This document shows, piece by piece, positions 1 through 5,243 of a stretch of 5,723 nucleotides of DNA (its first letter is position 1; each line of letters opens with the position of its first letter). The translations under genes were made by a program, and so were the position numbers. The notes beneath the pieces are model-generated. The model saw nothing but the letters and a program-made list of their open reading frames with translations. It was not told the origin of the DNA and did not search any database. Where the stretch lies: positions 1-5,723 of the forward strand of contig PMUE01000393.1 in assembly GCA_003167055.1 (NCBI GenBank). Direction: 5' to 3'. The DNA is from Vulcanimicrobiota bacterium (GTDB lineage: Bacteria > Vulcanimicrobiota > Vulcanimicrobiia > Vulcanimicrobiales > Vulcanimicrobiaceae).

Positions 1-565
1 TCTGCTCGACCAGCAGCACCGATAAGCCGGCCGCTTTCATTTCGAGAATCACTCGGCCGATGCGCTCCACCAGCACCGGTGCGAGGCCTTCGGTCGGTTC
101 GTCGAGCAAGATCGTGCGAGCGCCCGAACGCAGTGCGCGCGCGATCGCGAGCATCTGCTGTTCGCCGCCCGAGAGCGTTGTGCCGACCGCGTGTTCGCGC
201 TCACGTAGATTCGGAAACATCTCGAAGATCGCTTCGGTGCTCCAGCCGCCTGGTGCAACCGCCGGCGCAAAGGTGAGGTTCTCGCGCACGCTCAGCGTCG
301 AAAAGATGCCGCGTTCTTCGGGCACGTAGGCGATGCCGCGCCGCGCAATGCGATCCGACGGCAACCCGTCGAGTGCGCCACCGTTGAACTCGATCGACCC
401 CGAACGCGGGGGAACGATCCCCATGATCGCGCGCAAGGTCGTCGTCTTGCCGACGCCGTTGCGGCCGATCAACGTCGCCACTTCGCCGTCGTGCACGTTG
501 AACGTCATCCCGTGCAGGACGTGCGCTTCGGCGTAATAGGCCTGAACGTCACGCAACGTCAACAT
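1..565 (-). CDS. livF: Branched-chain amino acid-type ABC transporter ATPase, LivF-like (partial, C-terminus beyond left edge)
   Basis: This is one of the two cytoplasmic ATPases that power a HAAT-family ABC importer for branched-chain amino acids or related small organic solutes. The window shows 188 residues. Walker A is GRNGVGKTT (residues 34-42), the Q-loop region has the LivF-typical VPEERGIF (81-88), the ABC signature is LSGGEQQ (131-137) and Walker B is TILLDEPT (151-158) followed by EGLAP. The last visible residues, LLVEQ, match LivF proteins, which usually carry Gln at the switch position instead of His. Family members are about 230-240 residues long, so roughly 45-50 C-terminal residues lie outside. 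The ATG start shares one base with the livG stop (TGATG), which implies translational coupling. A GGGGG tract lies 12 nt upstream of the start. The real substrate cannot be read from an ATPase. Family confidence is high. Confidence 0.93.
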   Translation of the reverse strand, partial: MLTLRDVQAYYAEAHVLHGMTFNVHDGEVATLIGRNGVGKTTTLRAIMGIVPPRSGSIEFNGGALDGLPSDRIARRGIAYVPEERGIFSTLSVRENLTFAPAVAPGGWSTEAIFEMFPNLREREHAVGTTLSGGEQQMLAIARALRSGARTILLDEPTEGLAPVLVERIGRVILEMKAAGLSVLLVEQ

Positions 566-1326
566 CAGTGTGCGGTTCCCCCAAGATAGGCTTCGATCAC
601 GCGCTCGTCCCCGCGCACCTCGTCGTAACTGCCTTCCGCAAGCACCTTGCCGCGCGCTAGCACGGTCACACGATCGCAGAGGTGTTCGACGGCGCGCAGG
701 TTGTGCTCGACCAACACGACGGTTCGCGCGCGCGCGATAGAACCGATCAGCGCGATCGTCTTCTCGATGTCTTCGGCGCCCATTCCGGCCGTCGGCTCAT
801 CGAGCAGCAGCACCTTCGGCTCTTGCGCAATCGCGATTGCCAACTCGAGCGCGCGTTTCTTTCCATAGGCCAAGTTCGCAGCGGGCGTTGCGCGGTCGCC
901 TTCGATCCCGACCGCCGCCAGCGCACTCGCCGCGGCCACGTCGAACACGTCCGAGGCGCGCGCCGGTGCAATCATTTGCCAGGAAAGCCGGGAGCGCGCT
1001 TGAAGCGCGATTTTTACGTTCTCTATCGCACTCGCGTGCGGAAAGATGCTGCTGATCTGAAAGCTGCGAACGACGCCCATGCGCGCGATCGACGCCGCGT
1101 CGAGCCGGGTCGTATCCACATCCGCGATCGTCACCTGACCCGAGGTCGCGGGTACGAAACCCGAGAGCACACCGAGCAGGGTGCTCTTGCCGGCACCGTT
1201 GGGTCCGATGACCGCATGCACCGAGCCTTCGCGCACGCCGAAGTTCACGCCGTCGAGCGCGCGAAATCCCGCGAAAGATTTTACGATGTCGTGTGCGCCG
1301 ATCAGCACCTGCGAAGTCGTCACCAT
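565..1326 (-). CDS. livG: Branched-chain amino acid-type ABC transporter ATPase, LivG-like
   Basis: This is the partner ATPase of LivF in a HAAT-family importer and is expected to dock on a LivH/LivM-type permease pair at the inner membrane. The 253-residue length is normal for LivG. Walker A is GPNGAGKST (41-49), the Q-loop Gln is Q90 in VRSFQ, the signature is LAYGKKR (152-158), Walker B is KVLLLDEPT (171-179), the D-loop is GMGAED and the switch His is H208 in LVEHN. The C-terminal VIEAYLG (243-249) is the short tail typical of LivG proteins. The signature has Lys-Lys where E. coli LivG has Gln-Gln, which I believe is a tolerated variant. It is the first gene of a minus-strand operon with livF directly behind it. 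No permease or binding-protein gene is visible. The ATG at 1326 has no good Shine-Dalgarno sequence, so the exact start is less sure than the gene. Confidence 0.94.
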   Translation of the reverse strand: MVTTSQVLIGAHDIVKSFAGFRALDGVNFGVREGSVHAVIGPNGAGKSTLLGVLSGFVPATSGQVTIADVDTTRLDAASIARMGVVRSFQISSIFPHASAIENVKIALQARSRLSWQMIAPARASDVFDVAAASALAAVGIEGDRATPAANLAYGKKRALELAIAIAQEPKVLLLDEPTAGMGAEDIEKTIALIGSIARARTVVLVEHNLRAVEHLCDRVTVLARGKVLAEGSYDEVRGDERVIEAYLGGTAH

Positions 1327-1342
1327 CGCATCTTACATAAAC

Positions 1343-1365
1343 ATGGCGCCATTGCTTGCCGCAAT
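1343..1365. repeat. Two overlapping inverted repeats in the livG/dehydrogenase divergent region
   Basis: The 10-bp perfect palindrome ATGGCGCCAT (1343-1352) overlaps a second inverted repeat, ATTGC-N5-GCAAT (1351-1365). Both lie in the 101-bp gap between the divergent starts of livG (1326) and the dehydrogenase (1428). This is where a dimeric repressor or activator controlling either direction could bind. I see no convincing -35/-10 pair for either gene here. Short palindromes arise by chance in GC-rich DNA, so an operator role is only a suggestion. Confidence 0.3.
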
Positions 1366-1415
1366 ACCCCCGAAATGGTGTATCCACCAGCATGCGTGCC
1401 TGCCAGACTCAGTAC

Positions 1416-1420
1416 GGAGG
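1416..1420 (+). promoter_or_regulatory. Ribosome binding site of the 3-hydroxybutyrate dehydrogenase gene
   Basis: GGAGG sits 7 nt before the GTG at 1428. It decides the start: an in-frame ATG at 1356 would add 24 residues with no family resemblance. The GTG start instead places the TGxxxGIG motif at residue 11, the usual position. Confidence 0.85.
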
Positions 1421-1427
1421 TACTCAC

Positions 1428-2210
1428 GTGAGGTTGCAGGGGAAAGTCGCCCTGATTACGGGTGCAGCAAGCGGAATCGGTCAGGAGATCGCACGCGCGA
1501 TGGCGCGCGAGGGTGCGGTCGTGTCGATTGCCGACATCAGTGCCGACGCCGCCCAGCGCGCGGCCGCGGAGATCGAGCATGACGGCGGCCGCGCGATCGC
1601 CGTCGATATGGACGTCACCGATGAAGCGCAAGTTACCGCCGGGGTCAATCGGACGATCGCCTCCTGCGGTGGCCTCGACATCCTGGTCAGCAACGCCGGC
1701 ATCCAGATCATCGCCCCGATTCACGAGCTGGCCTATGCGGACTGGCGCCGCGTGGTGAGCATTCACCTCGACGCCGCATTCCTCGTCACCCGCGCCGCCT
1801 TGCAGCACATGTACGCTCATCACAAGGGCGGCTCGATCATCTACATGGGGTCGGTCCATTCTAAGGAAGCTTCTCCGCTCAAGGCCCCCTATGTAGCGGC
1901 CAAGCACGGGATACTCGGTCTCGCCCGGACCGTTGCCAAGGAGGGCGCGCCGTTCGGCGTGCGCTCCAATGTGGTCTGCCCGGGGTTCGTCCGGACCCCG
2001 CTGGTCGAACGGCAAATCCCCGAGCAAGCGGCAGCGCTGGGCATCTCCGAGGCTGACGTGATTAAGAACGTGATGCTCAAAGAGACCGTGGACGGCGAGT
2101 TTACCACGACGGCAGACGTAGCAGAGACGACGGTATTCTTAGCAGCTTTTCCCAGCAATGCCCTCACCGGGCAGTCGATCGTGGTCAGCCACGGCTGGCA
2201 CATGAGTTGA
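1428..2210 (+). CDS. bdhA: (R)-3-hydroxybutyrate dehydrogenase, classical SDR family (EC 1.1.1.30)
   Basis: This is a cytosolic NAD-dependent enzyme that interconverts (R)-3-hydroxybutyrate and acetoacetate, linking polyhydroxybutyrate or external hydroxybutyrate to acetyl-CoA metabolism. From the GTG start it is 260 residues long, the family length. The dinucleotide motif is TGAASGIG (11-18), and D36 after the second strand favours NAD over NADP. SNAG (88-91) stands for the usual NNAG. The catalytic residues S142, Y155 and K159 fall at the same numbers as in the Pseudomonas fragi enzyme, as I remember it. The residues described there for substrate binding, H144, K152, Q196 and W257, are present at the same positions, and Q93 corresponds to its Q94. 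This makes the specific call strong among SDRs. Two differences stand out: the tetrad Asn (VxxNLxxxF) is His113 here, and W187 is Phe. It is divergent from livG, and the barrel gene follows after 118 bp. Confidence 0.92.
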   Translation: MRLQGKVALITGAASGIGQEIARAMAREGAVVSIADISADAAQRAAAEIEHDGGRAIAVDMDVTDEAQVTAGVNRTIASCGGLDILVSNAGIQIIAPIHELAYADWRRVVSIHLDAAFLVTRAALQHMYAHHKGGSIIYMGSVHSKEASPLKAPYVAAKHGILGLARTVAKEGAPFGVRSNVVCPGFVRTPLVERQIPEQAAALGISEADVIKNVMLKETVDGEFTTTADVAETTVFLAAFPSNALTGQSIVVSHGWHMS

Positions 2211-2247
2211 TACTTCCGTTCGGATGTAGGATGGGAAAACGCGTTTG

Positions 2248-2256
2248 TGGGATAAT
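2248..2256 (+). promoter_or_regulatory. Candidate extended -10 promoter for the beta-barrel gene
   Basis: TGGGATAAT fits an extended -10 (TGn followed by GATAAT, five of six matches to TATAAT). No clear -35 lies 16-18 bp upstream, as is often the case for extended -10 promoters. Transcription would begin near 2263-2265, giving a leader of about 65 nt. This suggests the barrel gene has its own promoter and does not rely only on read-through from the dehydrogenase. Confidence 0.45.
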
Positions 2257-2269
2257 ACTCCTTAAGAGA

Positions 2270-2299
2270 GGTGGTCGGAAGCATAAGCGCTCGGCCGCC
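2270..2299 (+). promoter_or_regulatory. Hairpin near the 5' end of the predicted barrel-gene leader
   Basis: GGTGGTCG (2270-2277) pairs with CGGCCGCC (2292-2299) over 8 bp, including two G-U pairs, around a 14-nt loop. If transcription starts near 2264, the stem begins only a few nucleotides from the transcript end, as in the mRNA-stabilising leader of E. coli ompA. It could also be a regulatory fold. No T-tract follows, so it is not a terminator. Confidence 0.35.
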
Positions 2300-2316
2300 T
2301 TCCATTAATCGTGATT

Positions 2317-2321
2317 GGAGG
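2317..2321 (+). promoter_or_regulatory. Ribosome binding site of the beta-barrel gene
   Basis: GGAGG lies 7 nt before the ATG at 2329. A GTG at 2311 is in frame upstream but would place this site inside the coding region. The 2329 start also gives a standard signal peptide. Confidence 0.85.
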
Positions 2322-2328
2322 CAACTCT

Positions 2329-3363
2329 ATGAATCGCACTGCTCAAGTTGCGATAGCTAGCTTTGCGCTAGCCGCGCTTGTATTTCTTACGACGGCCTAC
2401 GCGAGCGCGGATCAACGTTTCACGCTCGAAGTCAGCCCCGTTTTCTTCCAAGACAACACGGGCGACTCGGCTGCCCCGCCGCCGCCGGGAACGATCCCGC
2501 TCTATTGCACCGGGGGCCAACCTGGATGCCCGAACGGCAATCCACAGACGACGTCAAATCTGCGGCTCGATTACGGTCTGACGTATCAGATCAATCGACG
2601 TTGGAGCGTCAATTACGCGCACGCCAACCTCGACTTCTCGATCGGCCGTATCGTGACGATCGTTCCGCTCTCAGTGCTGAGCGGCAGCATCAACGACCGC
2701 GTCGATACCGGCACGATCAACTATGCGGCGGGTCACGGTCTGACGCTTAGCGGCGGCTACTCGAGCCACCAACGCGTCGACATCGCGGCAGTTCCGGCGC
2801 CCGGCTTCGGCAACTGTTATCTCAACCAAGAAGCCTGCATCGGTGCGACGTCCAACCCGTCGAGCATCAACGCGAACGATTGGTTCGTCACCGGAGCCTA
2901 TACGTTTGGCCCGCACACGGCGTATCAACCGCCGATGTTCAAGATCAGCGGCAGCATCAATTACTGGCCGCGTCCGGCGAACGGCAATTGCACCGGCGCG
3001 AACCCGCAGGCAGCCTGCGGCACCGGTGGGTTTACGCCCACCACCTACGTCGGCAGCGGCGAAACCTATCCGTGGTCGTTCACCTGGTTCCCGCTCTCGG
3101 ACTTCCCGCCGACAGTTATCAAGCCGGGAACGATTCCGTTCCTCGGATACGAAGCGGCCAACACCTGGTTCCATGCAGAGAACACCCCGGAAACGTACAA
3201 CGTGATCAACGCCGGACTCGTGCAGATTCTTCCGCACGGTCTCTCGCTGAGCTACGTGTACCTCAAGTTCAACGGCCGTCCGTCGAGTGACACCGTTCCG
3301 CCGCCGGATACGATCCGCTTTGCGGTCAGCATCTTCAAACTCACCTACGACCTGCACTTCTAA
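2329..3363 (+). CDS. Predicted outer-membrane beta-barrel protein with three close Cys pairs, family not recognised
   Basis: I do not recognise a named family. The 344-residue product starts with a signal peptide: a short MNRT n-region, a hydrophobic core at about residues 6-22 and probable cleavage after AYASA (about residue 27). The mature part shows repeated amphipathic stretches of alternating hydrophobic or aromatic residues. They lie near 31-41, 76-89, 91-109, 121-153, 184-194, 203-214, 244-256, 289-301, 303-315 and 328-344, which suggests ten or more beta-strands. It ends in FKLTYDLHF, with F336, L338, Y340, L342 and F344 alternating, as in the BAM-recognised beta-signal. Six cysteines form three close pairs (C60/C67, C163/C170, C221/C230), all in Gly/Pro/Asn-rich predicted loops. 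It has its own candidate promoter and a strong terminator behind it, so it may be monocistronic. A porin-like channel for neighbouring substrates is an inference; a structural or cytochrome-associated barrel is also possible. Confidence 0.75.
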   Translation: MNRTAQVAIASFALAALVFLTTAYASADQRFTLEVSPVFFQDNTGDSAAPPPPGTIPLYCTGGQPGCPNGNPQTTSNLRLDYGLTYQINRRWSVNYAHANLDFSIGRIVTIVPLSVLSGSINDRVDTGTINYAAGHGLTLSGGYSSHQRVDIAAVPAPGFGNCYLNQEACIGATSNPSSINANDWFVTGAYTFGPHTAYQPPMFKISGSINYWPRPANGNCTGANPQAACGTGGFTPTTYVGSGETYPWSFTWFPLSDFPPTVIKPGTIPFLGYEAANTWFHAENTPETYNVINAGLVQILPHGLSLSYVYLKFNGRPSSDTVPPPDTIRFAVSIFKLTYDLHF

Positions 3364-3380
3364 GTAAACGACGAAGAAGT

Positions 3381-3414
3381 AAAAAAGCTTCCGGCAACTG
3401 CCGGGAGCTTTTTT
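3381..3414 (+). terminator. Rho-independent terminator after the barrel gene, bidirectional in form
   Basis: Left arm 3381-3395 (A6 then GCTTCCGGC) pairs with right arm 3400-3414 (GCCGGGAGC then T6) around the loop AACT. All 15 positions pair, with one T-G wobble. The stop codon of the barrel gene is 17 nt upstream. Because one arm starts with six A and the other ends with six T, it should also stop minus-strand transcripts. Those could include antisense RNA arriving from the regulator operon through the monooxygenase gene. Confidence 0.92.
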
Positions 3415-3422
3415 GCTATAAT
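3414..3422 (+). promoter_or_regulatory. Extended -10 promoter for the monooxygenase gene, fused to the terminator T-tract
   Basis: TGCTATAAT has a consensus TATAAT (3417-3422) plus the TGn extension. Its first T is the last T of the terminator. Any -35 would lie inside the terminator hairpin (around 3394-3399) and is not recognisable, fitting an extended -10 promoter. Transcription would begin near 3428-3430, leaving a leader of only about 17-19 nt. Confidence 0.7.
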
Positions 3423-3432
3423 GCTAGACCTC

Positions 3433-3437
3433 GGAGG
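3433..3437 (+). promoter_or_regulatory. Ribosome binding site of the lactate monooxygenase-like gene
   Basis: GGAGG lies 9 nt before the GTG at 3447. The resulting N-terminus, starting MTNFGDFQFEIY, resembles the characteristic start of lactate 2-monooxygenases and so confirms this GTG. Confidence 0.85.
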
Positions 3438-3446
3438 ACACTCGCG

Positions 3447-4607
3447 GTGACCAATTTCGGCGATTTTCAATTTGAGATTTATCTCAACGCATTACACGGG
3501 GTTCTTCCTCGCTTGCCGATCCGGTGTGAAGTGTTGGAAGCGAAAGCCCTGGCGGCGATCCCACCAAGTCTTGCGTCGTACGTCGCGGGCGGCTGCGGGA
3601 ACGAACGCACGCAAGACCTCAACGTCGCCGCGTTCGACCGCTGGGGTATTGTGCCGCGTATGTTCAGAGCGGCAAAAAAGCGCGACCTGTCGATCGATCT
3701 CTTTGGTCTCAAACTTCCTACGCCGATATTTATGAGCCCCGTTGGTGTGATCGGTCTGTGCGCACCGGACGGCCACGGTGATATTGCGACGGCACAAGCC
3801 GCTGCGCGGACCGGCGTCCCGATGGTTGCATCAACGCTCAGTGTTGATCGACTCGAAGACGTTGCCGCTCACTTTGGGGATACGCCCGGGTTCTTTCAAC
3901 TCTATACACCCACCGATCGCGACCTCGCCCAAAGCCTGGTGCAGCGCGCGGAAGCCGCCGGCTTCAAAGGTATCGTCATCACGCTCGACACCTGGGTTCC
4001 TGGGTGGCGCCCGCGCGATCTGAGCTCGGGAAGTTTTCCGCAGTTGCGCGGGCTCTGCCTCGAAAACTACTTTTCCGACGAACGCTTTCGCGCGATGCTC
4101 TCCAAGCCTCCGGAAGCTGATGTCGCGGCCGCCACGATGCAGTGGACCAAGATCTTCGGCAATCCGTTGACGTGGGAAGATCTCCCCTGGCTGCGATCGT
4201 TGACCAAACTCCCGTTACTTCTCAAAGGCATTTGCCATCCGGAGGATGCGCGACGCGCCATCGACGGCGGCGTTGACGGGATCTATTGCTCCAACCACGG
4301 CGGACGGCAAGCCAACGGCGGCATCGCGGCCATTGACCTATTACCGGGCGTGATTGAAGCAGCCGGCAAGGTGCCGGTGCTCTTCGATTCGGGCGTGCGA
4401 ACCGGGAGCGACGTGATCAAGGCGTTAGCGATGGGCGCCACGGCCGTTGGTATCGGACGACCGTACGCGTATGGGCTCGCACTCGGTGGTGTCGACGGGA
4501 TCGTTCACGTCTTGCGCTGTTTGCTCGCGGAAGCCGATTTGCTGATGGCCGTCGACGGCTATCCGACGCTCGCCGATCTCACACCGGAGACCTTGCAGCG
4601 GCTGTAG
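3447..4607 (+). CDS. FMN-dependent alpha-hydroxy-acid oxidising enzyme, lactate 2-monooxygenase-like
   Basis: This is a cytosolic FMN enzyme of the glycolate/lactate oxidase (TIM-barrel) family, most like lactate 2-monooxygenase (EC 1.13.12.4), which turns L-lactate and O2 into acetate, CO2 and water. Its 386 residues fit that group. Visible residues are Y45 in SYVAGG, Q151 and Y153 (QLY), T179 and D181 (ITLDTW), R188 (GWRPRD), the flavin Lys K260 (LLLKGI), the catalytic H284 and R287 in SNHGGRQ, and the phosphate-binding DSG (314-316) and GIGRPY (335-340). G100 in SPVGVIGLC is the position that is Gly in the mycobacterial monooxygenase and Ala in lactate oxidases, as I recall, which favours the monooxygenase. 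The lid loop between RGLCLENY and TWED is about seven residues shorter than in the mycobacterial enzyme, so an oxidase or a different hydroxy acid remains possible. It has its own promoter, and its TAG stop touches the stop of the convergent regulator. Confidence 0.88.
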   Translation: MTNFGDFQFEIYLNALHGVLPRLPIRCEVLEAKALAAIPPSLASYVAGGCGNERTQDLNVAAFDRWGIVPRMFRAAKKRDLSIDLFGLKLPTPIFMSPVGVIGLCAPDGHGDIATAQAAARTGVPMVASTLSVDRLEDVAAHFGDTPGFFQLYTPTDRDLAQSLVQRAEAAGFKGIVITLDTWVPGWRPRDLSSGSFPQLRGLCLENYFSDERFRAMLSKPPEADVAAATMQWTKIFGNPLTWEDLPWLRSLTKLPLLLKGICHPEDARRAIDGGVDGIYCSNHGGRQANGGIAAIDLLPGVIEAAGKVPVLFDSGVRTGSDVIKALAMGATAVGIGRPYAYGLALGGVDGIVHVLRCLLAEADLLMAVDGYPTLADLTPETLQRL

Positions 4608-4613
4608 CTACAG
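4602..4613. repeat. 12-bp palindrome spanning the two abutting stop codons
   Basis: CTGTAGCTACAG is a perfect palindrome. Its left half holds the TAG of the monooxygenase (4605-4607) and its right half the TAG, read on the minus strand, of the response regulator (4608-4610). With no loop and no T-tract it cannot act as a rho-independent terminator. The symmetry partly follows from the two facing TAG codons. Confidence 0.6.
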
Positions 4614-5243
4614 AAGGCCGGCTTCTCTCGCGCGCGAGATCGCTTCAACCCGGTTTCGCGCGTCGAGCTTTTGCATCAGGTTGCGCAGATACGCTTTGAC
4701 GGTATTCGGGCTGAGGTTCATCGCCTCAGCGATTTCGTGATTGGTCTCGCCGATCGCGACGCGGCGCAGCACGTCGTATTCGCGGCGTCCGACCATCGTG
4801 CGCGCGCGATTGGGCAGTGTGCTGTGGACCGTTGCGAGCTCTTCGCCGTGCATCGCGCCGAGGATCACCGCGCACAGGTCGGTGCGCGCTGCATCCTTGG
4901 CAACGATGCCGCACGCGCCGGCTTCGAGCGCGGCGCACACCGCCGGATGGTCGGGATAGGCGGTAAAGATCACGATACGCGCACGCGGCACGCTGCGGCG
5001 CAAAAGCGCGATCAACTCAGGAGCGAGCATGTCGGGAAGGCGCAGATCGCACAGGATGACGTCGGGTAAAACCTCGGCGGCGAGCTCCAGCGCAGCCTTG
5101 CCGCTCGGAGCATAGCCCACCATTTCGATGCGCCGTGTCGAAGTTGCGAGCAGCGCAACACCGTCGCGCACGACCGGATGATCGTCGACCACGAGCAACC
5201 GGATGGGCGCGAGCGTTACCGGCGCTCTCAACTGCGCACCCAC
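4608..5243 (-). CDS. NarL/FixJ-type response regulator (receiver plus LuxR-type HTH)
   Basis: This is the cytoplasmic output protein of a two-component system, a DNA-binding transcription regulator activated by phosphorylation. The receiver domain spans about residues 14-130, with acidic pocket D20/D21 (VVDDHPVVRDG), phospho-acceptor D66 (ILCDLRLPD), T94 (IFTAY) and K116 (VAKDA). After a short linker, the LuxR/GerE helix-turn-helix spans about 150-211, with REYDVLRRVAIGETNHEIA and LSPNTVKAYLRNLMQKL. All key residues are intact at 211 residues, the family norm. The GTG start at 5243 overlaps the kinase gene by 16 nt. A TTG at 5231, in a TTGA overlap with the kinase stop, is an alternative that would remove four residues. 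The target genes are unknown. The convergent monooxygenase gene is adjacent but no binding site can be identified. Confidence 0.94.
   Translation of the reverse strand: MGAQLRAPVTLAPIRLLVVDDHPVVRDGVALLATSTRRIEMVGYAPSGKAALELAAEVLPDVILCDLRLPDMLAPELIALLRRSVPRARIVIFTAYPDHPAVCAALEAGACGIVAKDAARTDLCAVILGAMHGEELATVHSTLPNRARTMVGRREYDVLRRVAIGETNHEIAEAMNLSPNTVKAYLRNLMQKLDARNRVEAISRAREAGLL

Noticed and set aside
1356..1427. A 24-residue N-terminal extension of the dehydrogenase from the ATG at 1356
   Set aside because: The GGAGG at 1416-1420 serves the GTG at 1428, and the shorter form has the exact family length and residue numbering.
682..1431. A 249-codon plus-strand open frame opposite livG
   Set aside because: It lies antisense to a gene with complete ABC ATPase motifs. 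Its product is Arg/His-rich with no domain, as expected for shadow frames in GC-rich DNA.
1320..2027. A 235-codon minus-strand open frame opposite the dehydrogenase
   Set aside because: The plus-strand gene has every expected SDR residue. The antisense product is low-complexity in character and has no ribosome binding site.
2301..2321. A hairpin hiding the barrel-gene ribosome binding site (TCCATTAATCGTGATTGGA)
   Set aside because: Only short stretches pair, with mismatches and a two-base loop. It is too weak to claim as a riboswitch or thermosensor.
2311..2328. The upstream GTG start for the barrel gene
   Set aside because: It would include the ribosome binding site in the coding region. 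The ATG at 2329 gives a standard signal peptide.
2671..3357. A 228-codon minus-strand open frame opposite the barrel gene
   Set aside because: Its product is very rich in Arg and Val with no signal or domain. The plus-strand gene has a ribosome binding site, signal peptide and terminator.
4602..4613. The palindrome as a transcription terminator
   Set aside because: It has no room for a loop and no T-tract on either strand.
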